Positions 14,621-21,352 of a stretch of 64,000 nucleotides of DNA are shown one piece after another. Each line of letters opens with the position of its first letter. Position 1 is the stretch's first letter. The translations under genes and the position numbers were made by a program. The DNA comes from Bacillota bacterium (GTDB lineage: Bacteria > Bacillota > Clostridia > Lachnospirales > Lachnospiraceae), in assembly GCA_023392535.1 (NCBI GenBank), contig JAEVYY010000027.1, forward strand, positions 1 through 64,000, read 5' to 3'. The notes beneath the pieces were generated by a model. The model was not told where the DNA came from and did no database searches. It saw nothing but the letters and a program-made list of their open reading frames with translations.

Positions 14621-16100
14621 GATTCTCAATTCCTCCTTTTTTGGACTTGATTTTAAAAAGCATTCCCAGTATTTGCAACGCTATCAACGGGGTCATTGCT
14701 ACCATGGCTATGACTCCAAATCCGTCCACAATTACATTTGCTCCTTCAACCGCTTCTGCTGCCCCCTGCGTATAAGCCAATATAAACGTGGCTGTCATGG
14801 GACCCGATGCTACTCCACCAGAGTCAAAAGCGATACCCACAAATAATTTGGGCGCTAGATAACTTAGTATAATTGATATCAGATACCCCGGAAGTAGATA
14901 TTGCCACAATTGAAGTTCCGGAATTAAGATACGTATTACTGATAATGCGACCGCTATACCGACACCGATTGCCAGTGTAAACATAACAATACCCCTTTTT
15001 ACATATCCGCTGGTAACACTTTCTATCTGTCGTGTCAATACATAGACCGCTGGTTCCGCAAGAATGGTGACCACTCCTAAAATAAAACCAATTAGCACAA
15101 CATACATTTTATTGTCTAAAGTAGCGATGCTATATCCAATAATACTTCCAGCATCCATAAAACCTGCATTAACACCAACTAAAAATATGACTAGCCCTAT
15201 AAATGTAAACAACACTCCAAACAAAATTTTTCTAACTTCTCTCTTAGGTAATCTAAAAGATATCTTCTGAAAAATCAGAAATAAAATTAAAATTGGAAGT
15301 AATGCGATAATAATTTCTGGTCCTACTTTAAAAATTTCTTTTAAAAATGTAGCTATTATGGAATCTGATATTTCTTTTGTTTCAAGATTACCCGTTATTG
15401 TGTTCGTTTTAGATAATATACTCATGATCATTACCGATATAATCGCACCTGTGGAGGCGATGGCAACCAATCCAAAGCTATCCTTCTCTGATGCTTTACT
15501 ATCTTTTTTTAAATTGGAAACACCAATTGCCAGTGCTAGAATAAATGGTACCGTCAGTGCTCCGGTCGTTGCTCCTGAGGCATCAAAAGATATTGCCAAA
15601 AACTCTGGTGAAGTGATACATGCAAGTATAAAAATAATACCGTATATAACTGTTAGTAGCTTGTACAACGGAATATTATATACAATTCTTCCCAGACCTA
15701 TTGCAAGCATAATTGATATCCCTAACGACACTATAATAACAATACTTTCTTTTGCTATTAAGCCTGATGAAACAGAATCCACTTGACCTGCTAATATATG
15801 AAGATCCGGTTCTGCCACGGATATAAAAAAACCAAGTATCAATCCTGCAATTGCTACATACCACAATTTATTAGACTTAGCAAGCGTCCCTCCCATATGA
15901 TTACCGATTGGGGTAATTCCAATATCTACTCCAATAAGAAATATTGTCAGTCCAATTATCAGAAATACTACACCTATCAAAAATCTTATAATAATAGCTG
16001 TCTCAAGAGGCGTTATCGTAAAGTTCAGTATTAATACGATAATAGTAATTGGAATAACGGATGATAAGACTTCTTTAAATTTTGTAATTAAAACACTCAA
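14610..16100 (-). CDS. Duplicated DUF1538 membrane transporter-like protein
   Basis: A 496-residue integral membrane protein built of two homologous halves, each a DUF1538 unit. Matching words are AEPDLHILAGQVDSVSSG and AEPAVYVLTRQIESVTSG, and FDASGATTGALTVPFILA and FDSGGVASGPMTATFILA. Each half begins with a segment like VIFLVGVNAGF. Two-subunit DUF1538 systems (UmpA/UmpB) have been described as cation/proton antiporters; a single fused protein could form the same core. The FD(A/S)(S/G)G motifs are likely functional. It is followed by an overlapping tandem PII-like gene, which fits ligand gating of transport. The ion is not deducible from sequence. Confidence 0.85.
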   Translation of the reverse strand: MSVLITKFKEVLSSVIPITIIVLILNFTITPLETAIIIRFLIGVVFLIIGLTIFLIGVDIGITPIGNHMGGTLAKSNKLWYVAIAGLILGFFISVAEPDLHILAGQVDSVSSGLIAKESIVIIVSLGISIMLAIGLGRIVYNIPLYKLLTVIYGIIFILACITSPEFLAISFDASGATTGALTVPFILALAIGVSNLKKDSKASEKDSFGLVAIASTGAIISVMIMSILSKTNTITGNLETKEISDSIIATFLKEIFKVGPEIIIALLPILILFLIFQKISFRLPKREVRKILFGVLFTFIGLVIFLVGVNAGFMDAGSIIGYSIATLDNKMYVVLIGFILGVVTILAEPAVYVLTRQIESVTSGYVKRGIVMFTLAIGVGIAVALSVIRILIPELQLWQYLLPGYLISIILSYLAPKLFVGIAFDSGGVASGPMTATFILAYTQGAAEAVEGANVIVDGFGVIAMVAMTPLIALQILGMLFKIKSKKGGIENHAR

Positions 16101-16132
16101 ATTATACTTCTTCCTTTCCTATAAATGCTTAC

Positions 16133-16147
16133 GTAACCTAAGGTTAC
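16133..16147. promoter_or_regulatory. Perfect palindrome upstream of the DUF1538 gene
   Basis: GTAACCTAAGGTTAC is a 15-base dyad about 30 bases upstream of the DUF1538 start. It could be a repressor site or an mRNA hairpin near the ribosome binding site. No regulator is identified. Confidence 0.4.
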
Positions 16148-16244
16148 TTCTTTACGGTGACTTATATAAGTATACCATAAATATCGTCAAAATGCATTAG
16201 AGCCGGAATAGGTGATACTTATATTGAAGGTTGTCTAACAGTCT

Positions 16245-16874
16245 TTAAATTTGATACGATCCTTTATGCTTAGATTTTGTTGTCTTTAGGTCTATTAATA
16301 ACTCTCTCTTTATTTCAATATTTATTTTATGTTCTTGTTTTTCCTCTGACACGACAATAATGCCCGCCTTTTCCAATCCTTTGATCCCTGATCTAGTAAT
16401 ATTTAATATCTCTGAGACTACTTTATCAGTTCGTACTTTCAGTGCATAACTGTTGCTAACTACTAATAAATCACCTTTATGAAAAGATTGATCTGTTTCT
16501 ACCAGCATATCATTTTTCCTATTAATAATATACTTAATATTTGCCCAATCCACTTCTACTCTATTTCTAGTAAAAAACTGGCTATCGGTTCCATACTCAA
16601 ACGCTAATTTGCTAGAATTTCTTAAGTATTCCTCGTATTCTTCTCTCTTCATGGACTCTGGTCTACATCTTTCATATACCGTCAAATTATTAGTATGTTT
16701 ACATTTTATACATTGATAAATCAACCATACATCTATCTTATTTCCATTTGCATTTATACGAAAGCTGTTTGTGTTATGAAATGTTGTTTTGCATCCACAT
16801 CCAGAACAGTTTCTTATAATTTTAAAGGATTCCTCTGGTACTATTGTATACTCTATTTTTCTTAAATAGCTCAT
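16245..16874 (-). CDS. DUF1062 family protein
   Basis: A 209-residue soluble protein of the DUF1062 family. It is recognised from CSGCGCKTTFHNTNSFRIN, DVWLIYQCIKCKHTNNLTVYER and a late segment with GIKGLEKAGIIVVSEE. Four cysteines in two CxxC-like pairs (CSGC near residue 23, CIKC near 54) suggest a zinc ribbon. The middle reads like an S4-type fold (VRTDKVVSEILNITRSGIKGLEKAGI), consistent with RNA binding, but that is inference. Function is unknown. The 5' region holds an 8-codon leader ORF and two hairpins, one burying this start codon (see the attenuator entry), so expression is probably induced when ribosomes stall. ATG 16874 has AAGGAGA upstream. Confidence 0.8.
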   Translation of the reverse strand: MSYLRKIEYTIVPEESFKIIRNCSGCGCKTTFHNTNSFRINANGNKIDVWLIYQCIKCKHTNNLTVYERCRPESMKREEYEEYLRNSSKLAFEYGTDSQFFTRNRVEVDWANIKYIINRKNDMLVETDQSFHKGDLLVVSNSYALKVRTDKVVSEILNITRSGIKGLEKAGIIVVSEEKQEHKINIEIKRELLIDLKTTKSKHKGSYQI

Positions 16875-16997
16875 TTTGCATCTCCTTAAAGATAAAAAAA
16901 TGGATTTGCAAAGTGCTATTACATAATCATTTGATTTTTATTTGCAATAGCATTTGCTATGCAAACCAAACTGGTGTAGTCATAAAATAATCCTCCT
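16865..16997 (-). promoter_or_regulatory. Leader-peptide attenuator of the DUF1062 gene
   Basis: On the minus strand AGGAGG (16997-16992) precedes an 8-codon ORF whose stop lies in arm 1 of a hairpin: TTTGCATAGC (16965-16956) with GCTATTGCAAA (16951-16941). Further on, AATAGC-AC-TTTGCA (16920-16907) can pair with TGCAAA-ATGA-GCTATT (16880-16865). That leaves the gene's AUG in a small internal loop and its Shine-Dalgarno in the terminal loop. Arm 2 GCTATT can instead pair with arm 3 AATAGC. This is the 1:2, 3:4 versus 2:3 logic of erm-type translational attenuators. The pairing was found by eye. Confidence 0.7.
16957..16983 (-). CDS. Leader peptide MTTPVWFA
   Basis: An 8-codon ORF (ATG at 16983, TAG ending at 16957) with AGGAGG 8 bases upstream. 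Its final codons Phe-Ala-stop form arm 1 of the attenuator hairpin. It has the same length and the same Val5-x-Phe7-Ala8-stop ending as the leader ORF at 17457-17483. Probably a regulatory uORF whose translation, not product, matters. Confidence 0.7.
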   Translation of the reverse strand: MTTPVWFA

Positions 16998-17060
16998 AAA
17001 CTAATTGCTTATTTAAGTTTAGAAGGTTCTAGAATTAATTTCTACCTTAAACATAATTCT

Positions 17061-17097
17061 AAAAAAAAATGAGCCAATTACAATTTGTAATCAGCCC
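17061..17097 (-). terminator. Terminator of the CD3324-type gene
   Basis: An 11-bp stem including G-U pairs (GGGCTGATTAC with GTAATTGGCTC, 5-base loop) is followed by ATTTTTTTTT on the minus strand. It lies just past the CD3324-type stop codon, so the DUF1062 gene needs its own promoter. TTGTAA and TAGAAT, 16 bases apart, overlap this terminator and are a candidate. Confidence 0.85.
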
Positions 17098-17111
17098 AGA
17101 TATAACAGTAT

Positions 17112-17378
17112 TCAATTCATTTTCCGCAAAATACGTTGAATGCTTTTCTCTGATAAAAAATACTTAATAGATAAAGCTTGAATTTTGTAGCCATTTTGAA
17201 AGTCAGTAAATATCTGAATATTTCTTTTTTCAAGCTCTTGTCGTATCAAAGTTTTATTACCCCATTCTTTTCTTTGATTTTCTTTCCTGGGAATATAAAT
17301 ATTTTCTCCATCCACGTATTTTTGTATCAACTCTATTATTTCCATTGGCAGAATCTCTTCTGCTTTTCTATAGCCCAT
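17112..17378 (-). CDS. CD3324-type small helix-turn-helix protein
   Basis: An 88-residue basic protein resembling the CD3324 family: GYRKAEEILPMEIIELIQKYVDGENIYIPRKE, then a C-terminal helix-turn-helix-like LSIKYFLSEKSIQRILRKM. The architecture recalls Mor-type DNA-binding proteins. Function is unknown. The 5' leader carries an 8-codon ORF and hairpins of the same design as those of the DUF1062 gene about 500 bases downstream, and both genes begin ATG-(A/G)GC-TAT. AGGAGG lies 6 bases from its ATG. The two genes are separated by a terminator, so they appear independently transcribed but under the same kind of control. Confidence 0.78.
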   Translation of the reverse strand: MGYRKAEEILPMEIIELIQKYVDGENIYIPRKENQRKEWGNKTLIRQELEKRNIQIFTDFQNGYKIQALSIKYFLSEKSIQRILRKMN

Positions 17379-17499
17379 ATTTGCCTCCTAATTTTTAATC
17401 CTTTAGGTCAGCAATAGCTATAACAAATTTCATATTAAAAATTGCAATAGCTAGTGCTATGCAAAAATAACTATTTTTCTCATATAATAGAATCCTCCT
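17368..17499 (-). promoter_or_regulatory. Leader-peptide attenuator of the CD3324-type gene
   Basis: Same plan as the DUF1062 attenuator. AGGAGG (17499-17494) and an 8-codon ORF are followed by arm 1 TTTGCATAGC (17465-17456) and arm 2 GCTATTGCAAT (17451-17441), then TTTTT, so this hairpin could also terminate transcription. Arm 3 TTATAGCT (17423-17416) can pair with GGCTATAG (17375-17368), which is codons 2-4 of the main gene. Arm 2 TAGCTAT can instead pair with arm 3 ATAGCTA. The distance from leader stop to main ATG is 78 bases, against 82 in the other copy. Confidence 0.68.
17457..17483 (-). CDS. Leader peptide MRKIVIFA
   Basis: An 8-codon ORF (ATG at 17483, TAG ending at 17457) with AGGAGG 10 bases upstream. 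The stop codon lies in arm 1 of the palindrome, exactly as in the leader at 16957-16983. Val5, Phe7 and Ala8 are shared between the two peptides. The hydrophobic IVIF is reminiscent of macrolide-sensing leaders such as ErmCL, which stalls at IFVI. That link is inference. Confidence 0.68.
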   Translation of the reverse strand: MRKIVIFA

Positions 17500-17581
17500 A
17501 TAACAATATTCAAACAATTGGAATGCTTCCTTTTCCTTAATATCTGTCCATTATAATATTAAGGTAAATGCTTTGTATCAT

Positions 17582-17590
17582 ATTATACCA
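17582..17590 (-). promoter_or_regulatory. Extended -10 promoter of the CD3324-type gene
   Basis: TGGTATAAT on the minus strand (17590-17582) gives a transcript start near 17575 and a 5' UTR of about 90 bases before the leader ORF. A second TATAAT lies at 17555-17550. No strong -35 is visible. Confidence 0.5.
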
Positions 17591-17662
17591 AGAATATCTA
17601 CAATTTCATAGCACTACTAATCATCTAAAACAGCCGTTTCTTATCTCTTTGAAACTTATAGA

Positions 17663-17804
17663 ATTATCTGCGAATGCAGAAACCTCGAATTTGCTTTGCA
17701 AATCCTCGGTCATTTCTGCATTCCAATGAACAAAAACGCATATAAAAAAGCCCTTGAATGCAAGCATTCCGGGCTTTCTGATATGCGTTTTGTCCGCAGA
17801 TAAT
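17663..17804 (-). repeat. Nested inverted repeats after rpsI
   Basis: Outer arms ATTATCTGCG (17663-17672) and complement (17795-17804) enclose two further structures: AATGCAGAAA/TTTCTGCATT (17673-17682, 17713-17722) with an inner ATTTGC/GCAAAT, and the rpsI terminator. The right outer arm ends 1 base from the rpsI stop codon. This is more elaborate than a simple terminator and may be a REP-like or mobile palindromic element. Confidence 0.6.
17733..17791 (-). terminator. Terminator of the ecf-truA-rplM-rpsI operon
   Basis: On the minus strand AAAGCCC (17777-17771), an inner GAATGC/GCATTC stem and GGGCTTT followed by TTT form a classical terminator. It is embedded in an 11-bp outer stem AAAACGCATAT with its complement. 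Confidence 0.85.
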
Positions 17805-17805
17805 C

Positions 17806-18204
17806 CTAACGTTTTGAAAATTGTGGGGCACGTCTTGCGGCTTTGAGACCGTATTTTTTTCTTTCTTTCATTCTTGGATCTCTTGTTAAATAGCCAGCTT
17901 TTTTGAGTGCTGGACGGTAATCACCATCTGCCTGTAATAAGGCTCTCGCAATACCATGTCTGATGGCACCGGCCTGACCAGTATATCCACCTCCATGAAC
18001 ATTAACAAGTACGTCAAATTTGTCTGTCGTTTCTGTTTCTGTCAATGGTTGACGAACAATTACTTTTAATGTTTCTAATCCAAAATACTCATCAATAGAT
18101 CTTTTATTAATTGTTATATTACCTTTTCCAGGTACTAAGTATACTCTTGCAATTGATTTCTTTCTTCTACCAGTTCCGTAGAATTTTCCTGATAATTTAG
18201 CCAA
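17806..18204 (-). CDS. rpsI: 30S ribosomal protein S9
   Basis: 132 residues, close to the usual 130. Recognised from FYGTGRRKKSIARVYLVPGKG, VNVHGGGYTGQAGAIRHGIARAL and the invariant basic tail ending APQFSKR, whose C-terminal SKR reaches the P-site tRNA in the 30S head. It follows rplM by 28 bases in the standard L13-S9 pair and ends the long minus-strand ribosomal cluster. Start ATG 18204 has AAGGAGG upstream. Confidence 0.97.
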   Translation of the reverse strand: MAKLSGKFYGTGRRKKSIARVYLVPGKGNITINKRSIDEYFGLETLKVIVRQPLTETETTDKFDVLVNVHGGGYTGQAGAIRHGIARALLQADGDYRPALKKAGYLTRDPRMKERKKYGLKAARRAPQFSKR

Positions 18205-18232
18205 AATATTTTCCTCCTTCCAATTCCTTTAC

Positions 18233-18661
18233 TTAAAATGTTAATACTTCAGGCTTCTGAGCCGCTTGGTTGTGCTCTGGTCCTGCGTATACATGAAGCT
18301 TTGTAAACATTTGTCTTCCTAAAGGTCCTTTTGGAAGCATACCTTTTACAGCAAGTTCGATAACTTGTTCAGGTTTTTTGTCTAATTTTTCTCTCAATGT
18401 TGCTTCTTTCATACCACCAACATAATCTGAATGGTGATAATAAATTTTCTGATCCAATTTTTTACCTGTTACCTGGATCTTCTCCGCATTGATTACAATT
18501 ACATAATCACCTGTATCTGCATGAGGTGTAAAGATTGGTTTGTTCTTTCCTCTTAAAACTTTAGCTATTTCTGAAGCTAAACGTCCTAATGTATATCCGG
18601 TAGCGTCAACTACATACCATTTTCTATCAACTGTAGCTTGATTAGGCATAAAAGTATTCAT
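18233..18661 (-). CDS. rplM: 50S ribosomal protein L13
   Basis: 142 residues, typical length. Conserved segments are RKWYVVDATGYTLGRLASEIAKVLRGKNKPIFTPH, GDYVIVINAEKI and GMLPKGPLGRQMFTKLHVYAG. It binds 23S rRNA early in 50S assembly. A separate sigma-A promoter and a structured leader of about 150 bases precede it, so rplM-rpsI can be transcribed independently of truA. The leader probably gives feedback by L13. Confidence 0.97.
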   Translation of the reverse strand: MNTFMPNQATVDRKWYVVDATGYTLGRLASEIAKVLRGKNKPIFTPHADTGDYVIVINAEKIQVTGKKLDQKIYYHHSDYVGGMKEATLREKLDKKPEQVIELAVKGMLPKGPLGRQMFTKLHVYAGPEHNQAAQKPEVLTF

Positions 18662-18815
18662 TATGTTCCCTCCATAAATCTAAATCTTTCGACTAACATA
18701 TTTCTTAACTATCCTCTCCCGGGGCTACGGGATGATAGGATATCATTTCTTCAACTGGGATCATTCAAACATTCTCACCGGGGCTTTGGTTTGACCTATT
18801 TAAACATCGCCACAT
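18662..18815 (-). ncRNA. Structured 5' leader of rplM (L13-leader-like)
   Basis: About 150 transcribed bases between the promoter and the rplM start contain GC-rich pairing segments: AAAGCCCCGGTGAG, an ATGATATCCTATCATCCCG element and AGCCCCGGGAGAGG. Firmicutes L13 leaders (Rfam L13_leader) occupy exactly this position. Identification rests on position and general form, not on a covariance model. Confidence 0.5.
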
Positions 18816-18821
18816 TGAATT

Positions 18822-18850
18822 ATTATATTATACGTACCCACGTGTGTCAA
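18822..18850 (-). promoter_or_regulatory. Sigma-A promoter of rplM-rpsI
   Basis: A consensus TTGACA (18850-18845), a 17-base spacer and a consensus TATAAT (18827-18822) on the minus strand, just downstream of the truA stop codon. Confidence 0.85.
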
Positions 18851-18879
18851 CCTATTTTTCTATTTTCCTGCAACCTTTT

Positions 18880-19641
18880 TCAATACAAGTATTGGGAATC
18901 GGTTGGTAAAAATTCATATGAATACAGCGTCAGTCCATTAGCAGGTGCCACCGGTCCTGCTTGCAAGCGATCCTTTGCATCCAAGATCTCTTTTACATGG
19001 TTTGGTTCATACATATCCATTCCCACCTGCATTAAGGTCCCTGTTATGATTCTTATCATATTATACAAAAAACCAGTTCCTGAAACAGATATGGTTATCA
19101 TTTCATTTTCTTGTTTTATATGAAGGTCTGTTATGGTACGTACGGTTGTCTCTGCTTGTGAACGCTTGCTGCAGAAACTTTTGAAATCATGTTCACCAAT
19201 TAAATATTGACATGCTTCTCTCATCCGTTCCACATCTAACTTATAATGTGTGAAATGACTGTATAGACGGACGGTAGGCATAGGAAACTCAGAGCACCAT
19301 ATTTGGTAGTGATAGGTCTTTATACTTTTGCAATAACGCGGATGGTAGTTCCGTGGGACTTCTTCTGATTTACGGATACGAATGTCATCTGGTAATCTTT
19401 GGTTCAAAGCATAGGATACTTTTTCCGCAGGCATTCTTGCCTTCGTATCAAATACAGCGATGTTGCCTAACGCATGAACACCCGAATCCGTTCTGCTGGC
19501 ACCAATAATACGGATTTCTTCTCCCAACAAATCTGTCAGGCATCTATTCACTTCACTTTCTATGGTAATACCATTTGGCTGTATCTGCCAACCATGATAA
19601 TTAGTTCCATCATAAGCTACTACTAATCTTACACGCTTCAT
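18880..19641 (-). CDS. truA: tRNA pseudouridine(38-40) synthase TruA
   Basis: 253 residues. It isomerises uridines 38-40 in the anticodon stem-loop of many tRNAs. Recognised from the N-terminal VRLVVAYDGTNYHGWQIQPNGITIE, the active-site loop GASRTDSGVHALGN with the catalytic Asp, and the late SGTGFLYNMIRIITGTLMQVG. Its start overlaps the ecfT stop by 4 bases, so it is translationally coupled in the usual Clostridia order ecfA1-ecfA2-ecfT-truA-rplM-rpsI. Confidence 0.97.
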   Translation of the reverse strand: MKRVRLVVAYDGTNYHGWQIQPNGITIESEVNRCLTDLLGEEIRIIGASRTDSGVHALGNIAVFDTKARMPAEKVSYALNQRLPDDIRIRKSEEVPRNYHPRYCKSIKTYHYQIWCSEFPMPTVRLYSHFTHYKLDVERMREACQYLIGEHDFKSFCSKRSQAETTVRTITDLHIKQENEMITISVSGTGFLYNMIRIITGTLMQVGMDMYEPNHVKEILDAKDRLQAGPVAPANGLTLYSYEFLPTDSQYLY

Positions 19642-20447
19642 ATTTTAAGTATTAATCTCCCTATCGCAATTACGAATACAAGATATGCATAGATAATCCC
19701 ATAAGCCAGTACATCTGCTCTATGGTACTTTAAAGGCTTCATCTTTGTACGATTCTCTCCACCTCGATAGCATCTGGCTTCCATTGCCATGGCCAGATCA
19801 TTTGCGCGTCTGAATGCTGATATAAATAGTGGCACTAACAAAGGTATTAAGTTTTTGGCTCTTTTAATTAAATTCCCATTTTCAAAATCTGCCCCTCTGG
19901 CTATTTGGGCCTTCATAATTTTATCTGTTTCTTCTAATAAAATAGGGATGAAGCGAAGTGCTATCGACATCATCATAGAGACCTCATGAACAGGTACCTT
20001 ACATATTTTTAACGGATTTAGTAATTTTTCCATTCCATCCGTTAAATTATTTGGGGTCGTTGTTAGTGTCATTACAGAAGATCCAATGATTAAAAATGAA
20101 AGGCGGATGGCCATACTGGCGGCTAGCGTAATACCTTCTTTTGTTATTGTAATCTTCCAGAAACTAAGTAGGGGTGTCCCTGGAGTCAAAAATAAATTAA
20201 AGCCAACTGTTATGATCAGTAAAAATAGAATTGCCTTCATACCTTTGATCATATAAGGAAATGGTACTTTGGATAGTCTAATAATAATACTCAAAAATAA
20301 TGCCGCCGCAACGTATCCTATAAAATTTTTGACTGTAAATAAAGATAAGATAAAAACCATAGTGGAAACTAGTTTTACACGCGGATCTAAGCGGTGAATG
20401 ATCGAATCCGTCTGATAGTATTGACCTAATGTAATATCTCTAAGCAT
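19638..20447 (-). CDS. ecfT: ECF transporter transmembrane subunit EcfT
   Basis: 269 residues with about five to six membrane segments. It couples the two EcfA ATPases to vitamin-binding S components. The diagnostic short coupling motifs Ala-Arg-Gly (IARGADF) and a second ARG-like AMEARCYRGG lie in the cytosolic helical region (about 185-230). An early HRLDPRVKLVSTMVFIL is also typical. Overlaps ecfA2 by 1 base and truA by 4. Confidence 0.95.
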   Translation of the reverse strand: MLRDITLGQYYQTDSIIHRLDPRVKLVSTMVFILSLFTVKNFIGYVAAALFLSIIIRLSKVPFPYMIKGMKAILFLLIITVGFNLFLTPGTPLLSFWKITITKEGITLAASMAIRLSFLIIGSSVMTLTTTPNNLTDGMEKLLNPLKICKVPVHEVSMMMSIALRFIPILLEETDKIMKAQIARGADFENGNLIKRAKNLIPLLVPLFISAFRRANDLAMAMEARCYRGGENRTKMKPLKYHRADVLAYGIIYAYLVFVIAIGRLILKI

Positions 20448-21310
20448 TATTTCTTCCTCTGTTTTCTGCGCATTGCATCCAAAATCTCTTTTTTTGCCTC
20501 TTCCAATGTAGTCACGTCCGTATTTACAGGAAATACTTGATTATTTACTGCATTCATAATATAAGTCACCTGTGGTGCCGCCAGTCCCACTTCTTCGAGC
20601 TTTAGGTAAGAACGAAACACTTTTTTAGGAATATCATCAAATAAAATAGCACCTTCATTCATTACAATGATGCGGTCCACATAGTTTGCGACATCTTCCA
20701 TGCTATGAGATACAAGTATGACTGTGATACCTGTCTCTTCACGCAGCTTCGCAATCTGATCAAGAATTTCATCTCTGCCCTTGGGATCCAGTCCGGCAGT
20801 AGGTTCATCCAGAATCAGTACTTCTGGTTTCATAGCAAGTACACCTGCGATTGCGACTCTTCTCTTTTGACCACCTGATAAATCGAAAGGCGATTGATAG
20901 AAGTATTCATCTTCTATTCCGACTTGTTTCAATGCCGTGTAAGCTCTTAATTCTATTTCATTTTTGGATAGACCAAGATTTTTAGGTCCAAAGCATACAT
21001 CTGAAAAAACATCTGTTTCAAATAGCTGATGTTCCGGATACTGAAATACCAGACCCACTTTACTGCGTAGCCCCTTCCTATCGAATCCATCCGAATAGTA
21101 ATCTTCCCCATCATAGTAAATATTTCCCTGTGTCGGTTTCATTAATCCGTTCAAATGTTGCACTAATGTCGATTTCCCAGATCCTGTATGACCTATCAAA
21201 CCAATAAATTGACCATTTGGTATCTGAATAGTTACATCCTTTAAGGCTGGAACAGCCATACTAGTTCCTGCCTCATAAATATAACTGATATGATTTACAG
21301 TAATTGCCAT
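20447..21310 (-). CDS. ecfA2: ECF transporter ATPase EcfA2
   Basis: 287-residue ABC ATPase. Walker A GHTGSGKS, Q-loop VFQYPEHQLFETDV, signature LSGGQKRR, Walker B VLILDEPTAGLD and switch His in LVSHSMEDV. The Q-loop word PEHQLF is typical of EcfA2. It pairs with EcfA1 to drive uptake of vitamins through exchangeable S components; BioY at 10.8-11.3 kb is a likely client. Ends 1 base into ecfT. Confidence 0.95.
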   Translation of the reverse strand: MAITVNHISYIYEAGTSMAVPALKDVTIQIPNGQFIGLIGHTGSGKSTLVQHLNGLMKPTQGNIYYDGEDYYSDGFDRKGLRSKVGLVFQYPEHQLFETDVFSDVCFGPKNLGLSKNEIELRAYTALKQVGIEDEYFYQSPFDLSGGQKRRVAIAGVLAMKPEVLILDEPTAGLDPKGRDEILDQIAKLREETGITVILVSHSMEDVANYVDRIIVMNEGAILFDDIPKKVFRSYLKLEEVGLAAPQVTYIMNAVNNQVFPVNTDVTTLEEAKKEILDAMRRKQRKK

Positions 21311-21352
21311 TTTAACTCCTATCTATCTCTTTCTCTCTACCCTGCAATAATC

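Noticed and set aside
17395..17433. A 12-codon ORF (MKFVIAIADLKD) between the second leader hairpin and the CD3324-type gene
   Set aside because: It has no ribosome binding site and overlaps arm 3 of the attenuator; the other copy has no equivalent frame.
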